From a virus: DNA of 31,594 bases. Made by a program: the position numbers and the translations under genes. The stretch's first letter is position 1; the number at the start of each line of letters is the position of its first letter. Shown one piece after another: positions 8,083-16,688 of this stretch. The notes beneath the pieces were generated by a model. It was not told the DNA's origin. It searched no databases and saw only the letters and a program-made list of their open reading frames with translations. The stretch spans positions 1 to 31,594 of IMG/VR virus record IMGVR_UViG_3300005529_000077. One strand, written 5' to 3'.

Positions 8083-9581
8083 AAAAGGCCGAAAGCCCAA
8101 CACGGAAGCCGCCGCGCGTCAGCCTGGAAGGCGTGTTGTCGGCAAAGGGCAGCAAGTCGAGGCCTGCACCGCAGTACTTCGATCTGCCGAAGCACCCGCC
8201 CAACGTGGTGCCGAAAGTCAGCGGCCTGGCGCACGACGAAGCCATCAGCAGCTCCGTCGCCTGGGCCGCCGGTGCCGTGAACTCTTCCATTTTCGGGGCT
8301 TTCGCCGAGGGCCAGACGTTCCTCGGCTACCCCGAGCTGGCAATCCTGGCCCAGCGGCCGGAATACCGCCGCATCAGCGAGACCATCGCCACGCAGATGA
8401 CGCGGCGCTGGATCAAGCTGCAAGCCAGCGGCGACCAGGACAAGACCGACAAGATCAAGGAGCTCGAGGCCGAGCTGAAGCGCCTCAACGTGCGCGAGGT
8501 GTTCCGCGAGGCGGCCGAGCAGGACGGCTTCTTCGGCCGCTCCCACCTTTATCTTGACCTCGGCACCACCGAGGACCGCGATGAGCTGAAAACCGCCATC
8601 GGGGATGGCAGCAACGATCTCAGCAAACAGAAGGTCGCCAAGGGGGCCCTGAAGCGGATCCGCAGCGTCGAGGCGGTGTGGACGTATCCGACGAACTACA
8701 ACAGCAACGACCCGCTGAGGCCGGACTGGTATAAGCCGCAGCACTGGTTCGTGATGGGCAAGGAGATCCACGCCTCCCGGCTCCTGACCTTCGTCGGCCG
8801 CGAGGTGCCGGACCTGCTGAAGCCGGCATACAGCTTCGGCGGCCTATCGCTGTCGCAGATGGCGAAGCCTTACGTCGACAACTGGCTGCGGACCCGGCAG
8901 TCGGTGTCCGACCTGATCGAGGCGTTCTCGGTCATGGTGTTCAAGACCAAGCTGCCGGAGCAGATCAACAACCTGGAGGCCAACAACCTCAGCAACCGGC
9001 TCGACCTCTTCAACGCGTACCGCAACAACAAAGGCCTGTTCGCGCTCGACAAAGACACCGAGGACTTCGCCAACGTGTCCGTGCCGCTCGGCACCCTCGA
9101 TGTCCTCCAGGCCCAGGCCCAGGAGCATATGGCTGCGGTCAGTGGCATCCCGCTCATTTTCCTGCTCGGCATTCAGCCCGCCGGCCTGAACGCCTCATCG
9201 GAAGGAGAGATCAGGGCGTTCTACGACTGGGTTCACGCCTATCAGGAGCTGTTCTTCCGCCCGAATCTGCAGAAGGTCCTGGCCTTCGCCCAGCTCTCGC
9301 TGTGGGGCGAAGTTGACCCCGAGATCGGCTTCGTGTTCGAGCCGCTGTGGGCGCTCGACGAGAAGGGCAAAGCGGAGGTCCGCAAGACCGAGGCCGAAAC
9401 CGACCAGGCGCTGTTTGACGTCGGCGCCGTCACCGCGGAGGAGATCCGCAAGCGCGTCGCGTCCGCCGCCGACACGCCGTACCACGGCCTCAAAGAGCAG
9501 GACCTGCCACAGCCTCCGGATGAGAAGGAGCTGCGCAAAGAACTGGCGCGGAGCCGGCCGGAGCTGGCCCAGGCGGCCTGA
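8079..9581 (+). CDS. Portal protein, DUF1073 family
   Basis: Forms the dodecameric DNA entry channel at one capsid vertex. Length is 500 aa. Family marks include FLGYPELAILAQRPEYRRIS near 85-105, IATQMTRRWIKL, then HASRLLTFVGREVPDLLKP and YSFGGLSLSQMAKPYV near 250-270, and a C-terminal helix with GEIRAFYDWVHAYQELFF. This is the DUF1073 portal family, whose Pfam entry is linked by name to Acb1-like proteins because some members carry an Acb1 phosphodiesterase domain. Here the protein ends after the portal core with a charged helix, and no Acb1 HxT-type motif is seen. It follows terL directly. Confidence 0.92.
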   Translation: MKKAESPTRKPPRVSLEGVLSAKGSKSRPAPQYFDLPKHPPNVVPKVSGLAHDEAISSSVAWAAGAVNSSIFGAFAEGQTFLGYPELAILAQRPEYRRISETIATQMTRRWIKLQASGDQDKTDKIKELEAELKRLNVREVFREAAEQDGFFGRSHLYLDLGTTEDRDELKTAIGDGSNDLSKQKVAKGALKRIRSVEAVWTYPTNYNSNDPLRPDWYKPQHWFVMGKEIHASRLLTFVGREVPDLLKPAYSFGGLSLSQMAKPYVDNWLRTRQSVSDLIEAFSVMVFKTKLPEQINNLEANNLSNRLDLFNAYRNNKGLFALDKDTEDFANVSVPLGTLDVLQAQAQEHMAAVSGIPLIFLLGIQPAGLNASSEGEIRAFYDWVHAYQELFFRPNLQKVLAFAQLSLWGEVDPEIGFVFEPLWALDEKGKAEVRKTEAETDQALFDVGAVTAEEIRKRVASAADTPYHGLKEQDLPQPPDEKELRKELARSRPELAQAA

Positions 9582-10327
9582 TGGCTGCCGACGACACCCG
9601 CGGCAATCCCTTTGCCAGGGTCCGCAACGCAGAGGCGCAGTACCGGCGCCAGCTGGGCCCGATCAGCAAGACCATCGGCCGCATTATCGGCAGCTATGGG
9701 CCGGATGTGCTGATCGCCAACCCGGGGTCCGTGACCAGGCTGCTGCACGAGCTCTCGGTCTACGCCCAGCTTCTGGAGCCCTGGGGACTCCGCATCGCCG
9801 AGCGGATGACAGCCGACGTTGAGCGCAGGAACCTGCGGGCCTGGAAGGCGCACTCGGCGGACATGAGCCGCCTGCTGCGCCGCGAGATTCTGGAGACCCC
9901 CACGGGCGGGGTGTTCCAGAACCTCGTCGAGGCCCAGGCCGCGAAGATCAAGGAACTGCCGCTCGAGGCCGGCGAGCGGATCCAGAAGCTGACCATCGAG
10001 GCCATGCTCGACGGCTCCCGCGCCGCCGAGATCGCCAAGGAGATCATGCGCAGCGGCGAAGTGTCGGCCAGTTCGGCCGCCACGCTGGCGCGCACTACTG
10101 TGGGCACCGCGTCGACCGCGCTGGTCGAGGCCCGCGCTGTGGCGGTCGGCTCCATCGGCTACATCTGGCGCACCTCGCGTGACGCCAGCGTCCGCAAAAG
10201 CCACAAGGACATGGAAGGCCGGTTCGTGCCCTGGAGCCTGCGGCCGGAACTCGACGGGCGACGCGTGCACGCCGGCGAGGACTACAACTGCCGGTGCCAC
10301 CCGGAGCCGGTGCTGCCGACGCTGTAA
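9581..10327 (+). CDS. Mu F-like head morphogenesis protein
   Basis: Minor head protein of 248 aa in a TGATG overlap with the portal stop. The C-terminus has the Mu gpF-like signature: WRTSRDASVRKSHKDMEGRF near 205-222 and the closing YNCRCHPEPVLP near 235-246. The N-terminal two thirds are helical. Members of the family sit next to the portal and are thought to be injected or to help head assembly; some carry toxin domains at the C-terminus, but this one is the short form without any. Confidence 0.92.
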   Translation: MAADDTRGNPFARVRNAEAQYRRQLGPISKTIGRIIGSYGPDVLIANPGSVTRLLHELSVYAQLLEPWGLRIAERMTADVERRNLRAWKAHSADMSRLLRREILETPTGGVFQNLVEAQAAKIKELPLEAGERIQKLTIEAMLDGSRAAEIAKEIMRSGEVSASSAATLARTTVGTASTALVEARAVAVGSIGYIWRTSRDASVRKSHKDMEGRFVPWSLRPELDGRRVHAGEDYNCRCHPEPVLPTL

Positions 10328-10341
10328 GGAGCAGGTCACCG

Positions 10342-10437
10342 ATGCATTCGTTTATCCCACGCCCCACCGGTGGCCATCGGGCGCCTGCGCGCGGTACCGG
10401 CATACCTAATCCTCCGCCACGGAAGAAAATGAAATGA
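10342..10437 (+). CDS. Possible very small protein (31 aa)
   Basis: ATG at 10342 to TGA at 10435-10437, giving a basic Pro/Gly/Arg-rich peptide that ends NPPPRKKMK. An AGGAG-like site is present at 10327-10331, and the stop overlaps the ATG of the next gene (ATGA), the coupling used across this genome. It fills an otherwise empty 106-bp gap. Too short to assign; it may only be a coupling leader. Confidence 0.35.
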   Translation: MHSFIPRPTGGHRAPARGTGIPNPPPRKKMK

Positions 10438-10796
10438 ATCAGAAAATCCGCGACCTGATCGAAGCGGTCACGTCCTACAGCAGCGTCCCGGCCGCGGGTG
10501 TGCAGGCTCTGGTGAACGAGATCGCCGACTACCTCCGCAGCGTCAGCGGCGAGCCTGACCTGGTGCTGGCGCTGAGCCGCCGGCTGAAGGACAGCTTCGC
10601 GGACATCAGCGGGGCAGCGGAACAGCCGCAGCCGTCCGATACCGCCGACCTGCAGGCGCAGATCGAGACGCTCACGGCCCTGGAGAGCGAACTCGCCGCG
10701 GTGAAGGCAGCCGTCGCGCCGCCGCCCGCCGCTCCGGAGCAGCCTCTCGCTGCAGCCGAGCCGGTGCAGGCCGCCGAGGCCCCGAAGCCGGCCTAA
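10434..10796 (+). CDS. Small helical protein, unknown
   Basis: Protein of 120 aa. Residues 1-60 are helical (NQKIRDLIEAVTSYSSVPAAGVQALVNEIADYLRS), residues about 68-88 look like a short coiled coil (LQAQIETLTALESELAAVKAAV), and the rest is Ala/Pro/Glu-rich and probably disordered. It sits between two head genes, so it may be a minor head or assembly factor. No family recognised. Confidence 0.7.
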   Translation: MNQKIRDLIEAVTSYSSVPAAGVQALVNEIADYLRSVSGEPDLVLALSRRLKDSFADISGAAEQPQPSDTADLQAQIETLTALESELAAVKAAVAPPPAAPEQPLAAAEPVQAAEAPKPA

Positions 10797-10799
10797 GCC

Positions 10800-12263
10800 A
10801 TGCCAGCCACGTCACAGGCTCAGCAGCGCGCGATGTACGCCGCCGCTGAGGGCAAGTCGCGCCTCGGCATCCCCAAGAAGGTCGGGGAGGAGTTCGTCGC
10901 CAAGGACGCCACCAACGGCCACGCCGCCGGCATCCTGTTCGTGGACCCCAGCGGCCATGTGCTGCTGCTCCTGCGCTCTTCCGCGGAAAAGAACTTCGCC
11001 AACCACTGGGCGCTGCCCGGCGGCAAGGGCGAGGACGGCGAGAGCCCGCTGCAGACCGCGGAGCGCGAGGCCAAGGAAGAAATGGGCGAGGTGCCGCCCG
11101 GCGCCGCCAAGCTGCTGGACAGTGTCGTCACGCCCACCGGCATGGCGTTCCACACCTTCGCGCGGCCGACGGAGAAGCAGTTCGCCCCGAAGCTCAACGA
11201 CGAGCACTGCGGCTATGCCTGGTGCCCGCTGGACCGCCTTCCGGCGCCGCTGCATCCGGCCGTCCAGATGACGCTGGAGGGGCGCCTCGGCATGGCCGCC
11301 GACATGGACCACGAGGAGTGGGAGGCCCTGCGCAGCGGCTTCGCCAAGTGGACCCGCGAGGAAGAGGCGGAGTCCGAACACGCCGAAGACGACGAGCACG
11401 GCAAGCTGAATGAGAAGGAACGCGCCGAGGCCGACCGCAGCGCCAAGGAGCGCGCGGACATGCCGGCATCCGCCTTCCTGGTGCCGGCGACCCGGAAATA
11501 TCCGATCAAAGAGATGAAGGACGGCGCCTGGGTCTACAGCCGCAACCTGCTGCTCGCCGCGGCGCGCGAAGCCAGGATGCACGGCCACGAGGACCTGGCC
11601 GCGCACGCCGACTCGATCCGGGAGCGCAAGTTCGGCGGCGCACAGGACAGCGCGTTGATCGCCTTCGACCGCGAGTCGCTGCGCAGCAAGGACGCCGACG
11701 GACGGCTCCACGTCAAGCTGGCCAACATCAGCAAGGCCACGGTGAATCCCTACCGCGGCGACGAGATCCCGGAGTGGCAGGCGCTGGGGCTCGACCCCGG
11801 CCGGGTCTACTACCTGCTGCGCGAGCCCGAGGAGCTCGCCAAGGCCGCGCCGACGTTCAACAACCTGCCGATCCTTTCGAAGCACCAGAAGGTTTCCGCA
11901 GATGATCACCAGCCCGACCTGGTGGTGGGAACCACCGGCAGTTCCTCCGAGTTCGTCGCTCCCTACCTGCAGAACAGCCTGGCCTTCTGGGCGGGCCCGG
12001 CAATCGACGCGATCGAGGCCGACGACGACAGCAAGCGCGTCAAGGAACTGTCCTGCGGCTACCGCTACCGCGCCGACATGACCCCCGGCACCTACCAGGG
12101 CCAATCCTACGACGGCGTCATGCGCGACATCGTCGGCAACCACGTCGCGCTGGTGCGCGAGGGCCGCGCCGGCCCGGATGTCGTTGTCGCCGACGAGGCC
12201 ATGAGGCCCGGCTGGCGCTTCGCGGCGTTCCGCAGCCGCTACGACTTCAGCCGCTTCAGCTGA
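10800..12263 (+). CDS. Nudix hydrolase fused to DUF2213 prohead-protease-like protein
   Basis: Protein of 487 aa with several parts. Residues 1-33 ([24 protein letters not shown]) form a short motif known from small phage proteins. Residues about 40-165 are a Nudix domain with a Nudix box at 75-96 (G75, E81, R89, E90, E93, E94, G96 all in place), so nucleotide-diphosphate hydrolysis is likely. Residues about 195-225 are highly charged. A DUF6582-like segment follows ([20 protein letters not shown]). Residues about 285-465 are DUF2213 ([54 protein letters not shown]), a family placed at the prohead protease position. Start: ATG 4 bp after the previous stop. Confidence 0.88.
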   Translation: MPATSQAQQRAMYAAAEGKSRLGIPKKVGEEFVAKDATNGHAAGILFVDPSGHVLLLLRSSAEKNFANHWALPGGKGEDGESPLQTAEREAKEEMGEVPPGAAKLLDSVVTPTGMAFHTFARPTEKQFAPKLNDEHCGYAWCPLDRLPAPLHPAVQMTLEGRLGMAADMDHEEWEALRSGFAKWTREEEAESEHAEDDEHGKLNEKERAEADRSAKERADMPASAFLVPATRKYPIKEMKDGAWVYSRNLLLAAAREARMHGHEDLAAHADSIRERKFGGAQDSALIAFDRESLRSKDADGRLHVKLANISKATVNPYRGDEIPEWQALGLDPGRVYYLLREPEELAKAAPTFNNLPILSKHQKVSADDHQPDLVVGTTGSSSEFVAPYLQNSLAFWAGPAIDAIEADDDSKRVKELSCGYRYRADMTPGTYQGQSYDGVMRDIVGNHVALVREGRAGPDVVVADEAMRPGWRFAAFRSRYDFSRFS

Positions 12264-12341
12264 TCCCAGTTTTCCAACCGAGGCACAGGGCTGGCGCCCT
12301 CACCCTCACAACCACCCGGTATCACTACGGAGATTCATGCA

Positions 12342-13133
12342 ATGAAAGTGCTGTCCCGCAAAGCGGTGCAGGCCCAGGGCGCCCTCATGGCCTACCTGGC
12401 CCCGAAGCTGGCCCAGGATGCGAAGGTCAACCTGGCCCCCCTGTTCGAAGGCCTCAGCGCCAAGAACTTCAAGGACAAGAAGGCCGGCCTCGTCTCCGGT
12501 CTGAAGTCCGCCACCAAGGACAAGCTGGCGAAGGACGCCAGCATCGACGACGTCACCCAGCTGCTCGACGCTCTGCAGGAAGCGGAGGTCCAGGAAGGTG
12601 CCGACACCGACCCGAACACCGGTCTGCCGATGGAGATGGAGGCCATGGACACCGACGGCAACGGCGCCAAGCTACTGGCCTTCCTGAAGGGCAAGCTCAG
12701 CCCGGCCGACATGGCCGAGGCCGAGAAGCTGTGCAAAGGCGAAGGTGCCGCCGACCAGCCGCTGCCGACTCCCGGCGCCGCGAAGAAGCCGGAGGAGGAG
12801 CCCGTCACCAAGGGCGCCATGGATGCCGCGCTGGCGAAGGCGCGCGATGAATCCGCCAAGAACGCCCGCGAGATCCGCGAAGCAGAGCGTGCCGTGCGTC
12901 CCTGGGTCGGTGACCTCGCCATCGCGCAGGACACCGCCGCCGACGTCTACAAGACCGCGCTGAACGCCCTGGGCGTGAAGCTGGACGGCATCCACCCGTC
13001 GGCCTATCGCGCCGTCCTGGAAGCGCAGCCGCTTCCGTCCCGCAAGCCGAAGGAGCCCATCGCTGCCGACGCAGCGAGCGTCAAGGGCTTCTTCGACCGT
13101 TTCCCCGACGCCAAGCGCATCGGCCTGCAGTAA
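12342..13133 (+). CDS. Scaffold-like protein downstream of DUF2213
   Basis: Protein of 263 aa with a GGAG site before the ATG. It is charged, helical and rich in Ala/Lys/Glu/Asp. FLKGKLSPADMAEAEKL (about 110-126) and AREIREAERAVRPWVGD (about 175-191) resemble the C-terminal, scaffold-like part that many DUF2213 proteins carry in the same chain. Here it appears as a separate gene 78 bp downstream, without the protease part. The likely role is internal scaffold for the capsid. This is inference from residue pattern and position between the DUF2213 and cement genes. Confidence 0.65.
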   Translation: MKVLSRKAVQAQGALMAYLAPKLAQDAKVNLAPLFEGLSAKNFKDKKAGLVSGLKSATKDKLAKDASIDDVTQLLDALQEAEVQEGADTDPNTGLPMEMEAMDTDGNGAKLLAFLKGKLSPADMAEAEKLCKGEGAADQPLPTPGAAKKPEEEPVTKGAMDAALAKARDESAKNAREIREAERAVRPWVGDLAIAQDTAADVYKTALNALGVKLDGIHPSAYRAVLEAQPLPSRKPKEPIAADAASVKGFFDRFPDAKRIGLQ

Positions 13134-13159
13134 CCCACCCCAGTCCCTAGGAGAATCTT

Positions 13160-14107
13160 ATGAGCGGTGGCTTCCAAACTCAGGTGGGTGTGCAGCCGGC
13201 ACCCGCCGTCGCCGGCGACTTCGCCGATTGCAACCCGCGCGTTGCGACCCTTGCCGGCCCCGGTGGTCTCGTGGCCGGCTCGGCCGGCGTCACCGTCGGC
13301 CGCTTCGCCTGGCTGTCGTCCAGCCAGATCGACCCCGACAACGCCGCGGCGATCGTCAACAACTTCGGCTCCGGTTCCGTCGCCGGCCTCGTGCCGCGGC
13401 GCCAGCAGGCGCTGATCACGACCTACCTGGCCGACGCCTCGATGGTGATCCCGCAGGGCTACGAGCTGAGCCTGTTCAGCCGCGGCAGCTTCTGGGTCAA
13501 GAACGACGGCTCCTCGCAGGCACTGCCGGGCCAGAAGGCCTATGCCGACCTGCAGACCGGCAAGGTCAGCTTCGCAGCGTCGGGCTCGCCGTCCACCGCG
13601 TCCTTCACCGGCGTGCTGGCGGCAAGCACCTTCAGCGTCACCGGCTCGATCGCCGGCAACGTGCTGAACGTCACCGCGGTCGGCTCGGGCACCGTGGTCC
13701 CCGGCGGTGCGATCACCGGCACCGGCATCGCTTCCGGCACCAGCATCGTCTCGCAGCTCTCCGGCACCCCCGGCGGCATCGGCACCTACGCGGTGAGCGT
13801 CCCGGAGCAGACCGTCGCCAGCACCACCGTGTCCGGCACCTACGGCACCCTGACGGCCTCGGCCGTGACGGGGACCATCGAGGTCGGCGGCGTCGTTGCG
13901 GGCTCCGGCGTGGCCGCGGGCACGGTCATCACCGCGCTCGGCACCGGCACCGGCGGCGCCGGCACCTACATCGTCAACCTCACCCAGGCGGTCGCCTCGG
14001 AGGCGATGACGTCCACCACCAACGTCGAGACCGCGTTCTACGCGATGTCGGCTGGTGCGGCGGGCGAGCTGGTCAAAATCTCCACTCACTTCAGCTCGCT
14101 CGGCTAA
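13160..14107 (+). CDS. Structural cement-like (capsid decoration) protein with repeats
   Basis: Protein of 315 aa with an AGGAG ribosome site. The N-terminal 150 residues ([21 protein letters not shown]-type start, [37 protein letters not shown]) match the structural cement protein family found just before DUF2184 capsid genes. Residues about 150-285 are an insert of two Gly/Thr/Ser/Val-rich repeats of about 60 aa, after which the family's last strand resumes ([16 protein letters not shown]). The repeats are predicted to be beta-rich and to project from the capsid surface; that is inference. Confidence 0.82.
   Translation: MSGGFQTQVGVQPAPAVAGDFADCNPRVATLAGPGGLVAGSAGVTVGRFAWLSSSQIDPDNAAAIVNNFGSGSVAGLVPRRQQALITTYLADASMVIPQGYELSLFSRGSFWVKNDGSSQALPGQKAYADLQTGKVSFAASGSPSTASFTGVLAASTFSVTGSIAGNVLNVTAVGSGTVVPGGAITGTGIASGTSIVSQLSGTPGGIGTYAVSVPEQTVASTTVSGTYGTLTASAVTGTIEVGGVVAGSGVAAGTVITALGTGTGGAGTYIVNLTQAVASEAMTSTTNVETAFYAMSAGAAGELVKISTHFSSLG
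13688..13980 (+). repeat. Two diverged Gly/Thr-rich repeats inside the cement protein
   Basis: Unit 1 spans about 13688-13801 and unit 2 about 13871-13980. Both read as G-T-(x)-V-x-G-G, then G-(T/S)-G-(I/V)-A-(S/A)-G-T-x-I, then a Gly/Thr stretch and G-x-G-T-Y-x-V. The match is clear in protein and looser in DNA. Repeats of this form are known from other phage virion proteins. Confidence 0.7.
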
Positions 14108-14134
14108 GCGCGCGCACCTACAGGAGCAAAACAG

Positions 14135-15226
14135 ATGAACCTTCAAGAAGCGATTGCCGCCTGGCGCAGCGATGCGGCCCAGATGGCGGCGCGCGGCGTC
14201 GTACTCCCCGGCGTCGCCGCCTATGTCCCCGACGGCTGGCGCCAGGACCTCGGCATGGCGATGGACGCCCTGCCGACCCTGACCACCGATCCGAACTCCG
14301 GCGTGCCGGCGTTCCTCACCACCCTCATCGACCCCGAGGTGCTGACGATCCTGTTCGCCCCGAACAAGGGCGCCATGATCCTGGGCGAGGAGAAGAAAGG
14401 CACCTGGCTGGATGAGACCGCCATGTTCCCGGTGGTCGAGCACACCGGTGAGGTGTCCAGCTACGGCGACTTCGCCGAGAACGGCCGCGCCGGCGCCAAC
14501 ACCAACTGGCCCCAGCGCCAGTCCTACCTGTTCCAGACGATGAAGGAGTACGGCGAGCGCGAGCTGGAGCGCGCCGGCCTGGCCCGCATCAACTGGGTGT
14601 CGGAGATCGACCAGGCGGCGGCGACGATGCTGAATAAGTTCGCCAACCTGACCTACTTCCTCGGCGTCGGCGGCCTCCAGAACTACGGCCTGCTGAACGA
14701 CCCGAACCTGTCGGCCGCCCTCACCCCGGCGACGAAGGCCGCCGGCGGCGTGAAGTGGATCAGCAGCGGCGGCGCCATCGTGGCCACCGCCAACGAGGTC
14801 TACGCGGACATCCAGGCGCTGTTCATCCAGCTGGTGGCGCAGACCTCCGGTCTGGTCGAGCAGAACGACAAGCTGGTGCTGGCGATGTCGCCGACCTCCG
14901 CCGTGGCGTTGACCGCGACGAACAGCTTCAACGTCAACGTCTACGACCTGCTGAAGAAGAACTTCCCCAACATCCGGTTCGAAACCGCGGTGCAGTACGG
15001 GGCGGTGTCTTCGTCCAACCCGCAGGGCGTCGCCGCGGGCAACATGGTGCAGATGATCGCCGAGAAGCTGGAAGGCAAAAAGACCGGCTTCTGCGCCTTC
15101 AACGAGAAGATGCGGGCGCACAAGATCATCCCGGCGGCCTCGAGCTACAAGCAGAAGGTCACCGGCGGCACCTGGGGTGCCGTGATCCGCCAGCCGATCG
15201 GCTTCGCCCAGATGGTGGGCGTCTAA
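14135..15226 (+). CDS. Major capsid protein, DUF2184 family
   Basis: HK97-fold shell protein of 363 aa, preceded by an AGGAG site. The pattern FLTTLIDPEVLTILFAPNKG near 54-75, TAMFPVVEHTGEVSSYGDF, and a later LVLAMSPTSAVALTATN...VYDLLKKNFPNIRF, then the closing RQPIGFAQMVGV, are typical of DUF2184 capsid proteins. No N-terminal propeptide of the HK97 type is obvious. It is followed by a compound terminator, consistent with very high expression and a transcript end after the capsid gene. Confidence 0.93.
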   Translation: MNLQEAIAAWRSDAAQMAARGVVLPGVAAYVPDGWRQDLGMAMDALPTLTTDPNSGVPAFLTTLIDPEVLTILFAPNKGAMILGEEKKGTWLDETAMFPVVEHTGEVSSYGDFAENGRAGANTNWPQRQSYLFQTMKEYGERELERAGLARINWVSEIDQAAATMLNKFANLTYFLGVGGLQNYGLLNDPNLSAALTPATKAAGGVKWISSGGAIVATANEVYADIQALFIQLVAQTSGLVEQNDKLVLAMSPTSAVALTATNSFNVNVYDLLKKNFPNIRFETAVQYGAVSSSNPQGVAAGNMVQMIAEKLEGKKTGFCAFNEKMRAHKIIPAASSYKQKVTGGTWGAVIRQPIGFAQMVGV

Positions 15227-15240
15227 AAGCCAGCCGCAAC

Positions 15241-15300
15241 AAAACCCCCGCTGCAAAACGGAACCCGCGAGAGCGGGTTTTTTCGTTTCCGGGGGTTTTT
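15241..15300 (+). terminator. Compound (nested) terminator after the capsid gene
   Basis: An inner hairpin AACCCGC (15262-15268) / GCGGGTT (15273-15279) with a GAGA loop is followed by a T run. It is enclosed by AAACG (15256-15260) / CGTTT (15284-15288) and by an outer pair AAAACCCCCG (15241-15250) / CGGGGGTTTT (15290-15299), itself followed by T-rich sequence. One long stem with two T tracts results. Confidence 0.85.
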
Positions 15301-15327
15301 TCTTTCCCCTACACAGGAGATTTCCAC

Positions 15328-15753
15328 ATGGCTGGAACCGTAACCGTCGCCTGCAAGATCGCCAACGGCCTCATGCTGCGCGTGTTCAAGATGATCGACG
15401 ACGTCGAGCCCGTGCTCGGCGGCGGCACCCGCAAGGTCAAGCGCGCCGAGCAGGTCGGCGATGCCGTGCGCATCCAGGGCCCCGGCGCTGCCCTGTTCGG
15501 CAAGAACCCCGCCTATCCGGTCGTCGCCGGTTTCGCGCTGACCCCGAACGTCGACGCCGACTTCTTCAAGGAGTGGGAGAAGCAGAACCAGGACCACGAG
15601 GCCGTCAAGGCCGGCCTGATCTTCGCCTACGACAAGCCGGCCGACGTCGAGGCCTGCGCCAAGGACCACGAGAAGCAGCGCAGCGGCCTGGAGCCGATCG
15701 ATCCCGACAAGCCCATGAAGGGCATCGAGCGCGGCACCAAGGAAGCGGCCTAA
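15328..15753 (+). CDS. Small head-region structural protein, unknown
   Basis: Protein of 141 aa. The ATG at 15328 is the first after the terminator and has an AGGAGA site at 15316-15321; the longer open frame upstream is a shadow of the capsid gene. The start GTVTVACKIANGLMLRVF is beta-rich and hydrophobic, the middle has GAALFGKNPAYPVVAGFALTPNV, and the C-terminus is charged with EPIDPDKPMKGIERG. Placed between capsid and connector genes, it is probably a minor virion or decoration protein. I do not know its family. Confidence 0.8.
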   Translation: MAGTVTVACKIANGLMLRVFKMIDDVEPVLGGGTRKVKRAEQVGDAVRIQGPGAALFGKNPAYPVVAGFALTPNVDADFFKEWEKQNQDHEAVKAGLIFAYDKPADVEACAKDHEKQRSGLEPIDPDKPMKGIERGTKEAA

Positions 15754-15772
15754 GGAAAAGCGGGCGACGAAG

Positions 15773-16189
15773 ATGATCACCCCGTCAAGCTTCGTCGCCA
15801 CCTTCCCGGAATTCGGCGACGCCACCACGTTCACGCCGGCGCGGATCCAGTTCGAGATCACCAACGCCTACGGCCAGCTCAGCGCCTCGCGCTTCGGCTC
15901 GCAGCTGGACCTGGCGGCGTCCCTGTTTGTCGCGCACTACCTCGCGCTGGCGGCTCTCCAGGCCAAGACGGCGGCGGGCGGCGGCATTCCGGGCCAAGCG
16001 GAAGCTCCGCTCTCCTCCAAGACCGTAGGGCCTGCCTCCGCCTCCTACGACACCCAGGCTACCGCCATTCCCGGCGCCGGCCTCTGGAACGCGACGGTCT
16101 ACGGTCAGCGCCTCTACAAGATGATGCAGCAGTACTGCCTGGGCCCGGTGTATCGGCCCTCCACTTACCGCGGACGGTTCCGGCTGTGA
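15773..16189 (+). CDS. Head-tail connector, DUF4054 family
   Basis: Protein of 138 aa. The N-terminus (FVATFPEFGDATTFTPARIQFEITNAYGQLS) and the helix LAASLFVAHYLALAALQAKTA, followed by VGPASASYDTQA and a C-terminal LYKMMQQYCLGPVY, fit the DUF4054 family, a gp6-like adaptor that sits under the portal. It is 20 bp after the previous gene and ends in a GTGA overlap with the next connector gene. Confidence 0.85.
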   Translation: MITPSSFVATFPEFGDATTFTPARIQFEITNAYGQLSASRFGSQLDLAASLFVAHYLALAALQAKTAAGGGIPGQAEAPLSSKTVGPASASYDTQATAIPGAGLWNATVYGQRLYKMMQQYCLGPVYRPSTYRGRFRL

Positions 16190-16686
16190 GCCGCATCGCC
16201 GGCATGACGATGACCGTGGATCGCCTCGGCGATCTGGCCAAGAACCTGAAGGCGCTCGTCGCCAAGGATGTGCTGGTCGGCGTGCCGGAGGCGGAGACCG
16301 AGCGGGATCCGGAGCCCGGCGAGCCCACCGGCATCACGAACGCCGCCATCGGCTACCTCAACGAGTTCGGCTCTCCCGCGGCCAACATCCCGGCACGTCC
16401 GCACCTCTACCCCGGGATCGACGATGCCAAGGACCGGATCGTGGCGGAGCAGCGGGGCGCTATCACGGCGGCGCTGGATGGCGACCTTGCAGGAGCGGAC
16501 ATGCGCCTGGAGCGCATGGGCCTGATCGGCCAGGCCTCGGTGCGGAACCGGATCATCACCGGTCCCTTCGTGCCCCTGGCGCCGTCGACCATTGCTGCCC
16601 GCAAGCGTCTCGGCCACGAGGGCGAGGCGCCGCTGAATATGTCGGGCCAGTACCGGCAGGCCATTACTTACGTCGTCCGGAAGTAG
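16186..16686 (+). CDS. Neck/tail-completion protein (HK97 gp10 / Mu gpG-like)
   Basis: Protein of 166 aa with a GTG start overlapping the previous stop; an ATG at 16204 is an alternative. The core AAIGYLNEFGSPAANIPARPHLYPGI near 49-75 is the hallmark seen in HK97 gp10-like and Mu gpG-like virion morphogenesis proteins (a Gly-rich turn followed by (I)PxRPF/HL). A later PLAPSTIAARKRLG and LNMSGQYRQAITYVV complete the pattern. The likely role is at the head-tail interface. Confidence 0.85.
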   Translation: MSRIAGMTMTVDRLGDLAKNLKALVAKDVLVGVPEAETERDPEPGEPTGITNAAIGYLNEFGSPAANIPARPHLYPGIDDAKDRIVAEQRGAITAALDGDLAGADMRLERMGLIGQASVRNRIITGPFVPLAPSTIAARKRLGHEGEAPLNMSGQYRQAITYVVRK

Positions 16687-16688
16687 CG

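Noticed and set aside
13004-15256. Very long leftward open frame (750 aa) across the cement and capsid genes
   Set aside because: It is antisense to well-supported virion genes, is rich in His/Arg/Gly/Asp as expected from a GC-rich shadow, and has no recognisable domain.
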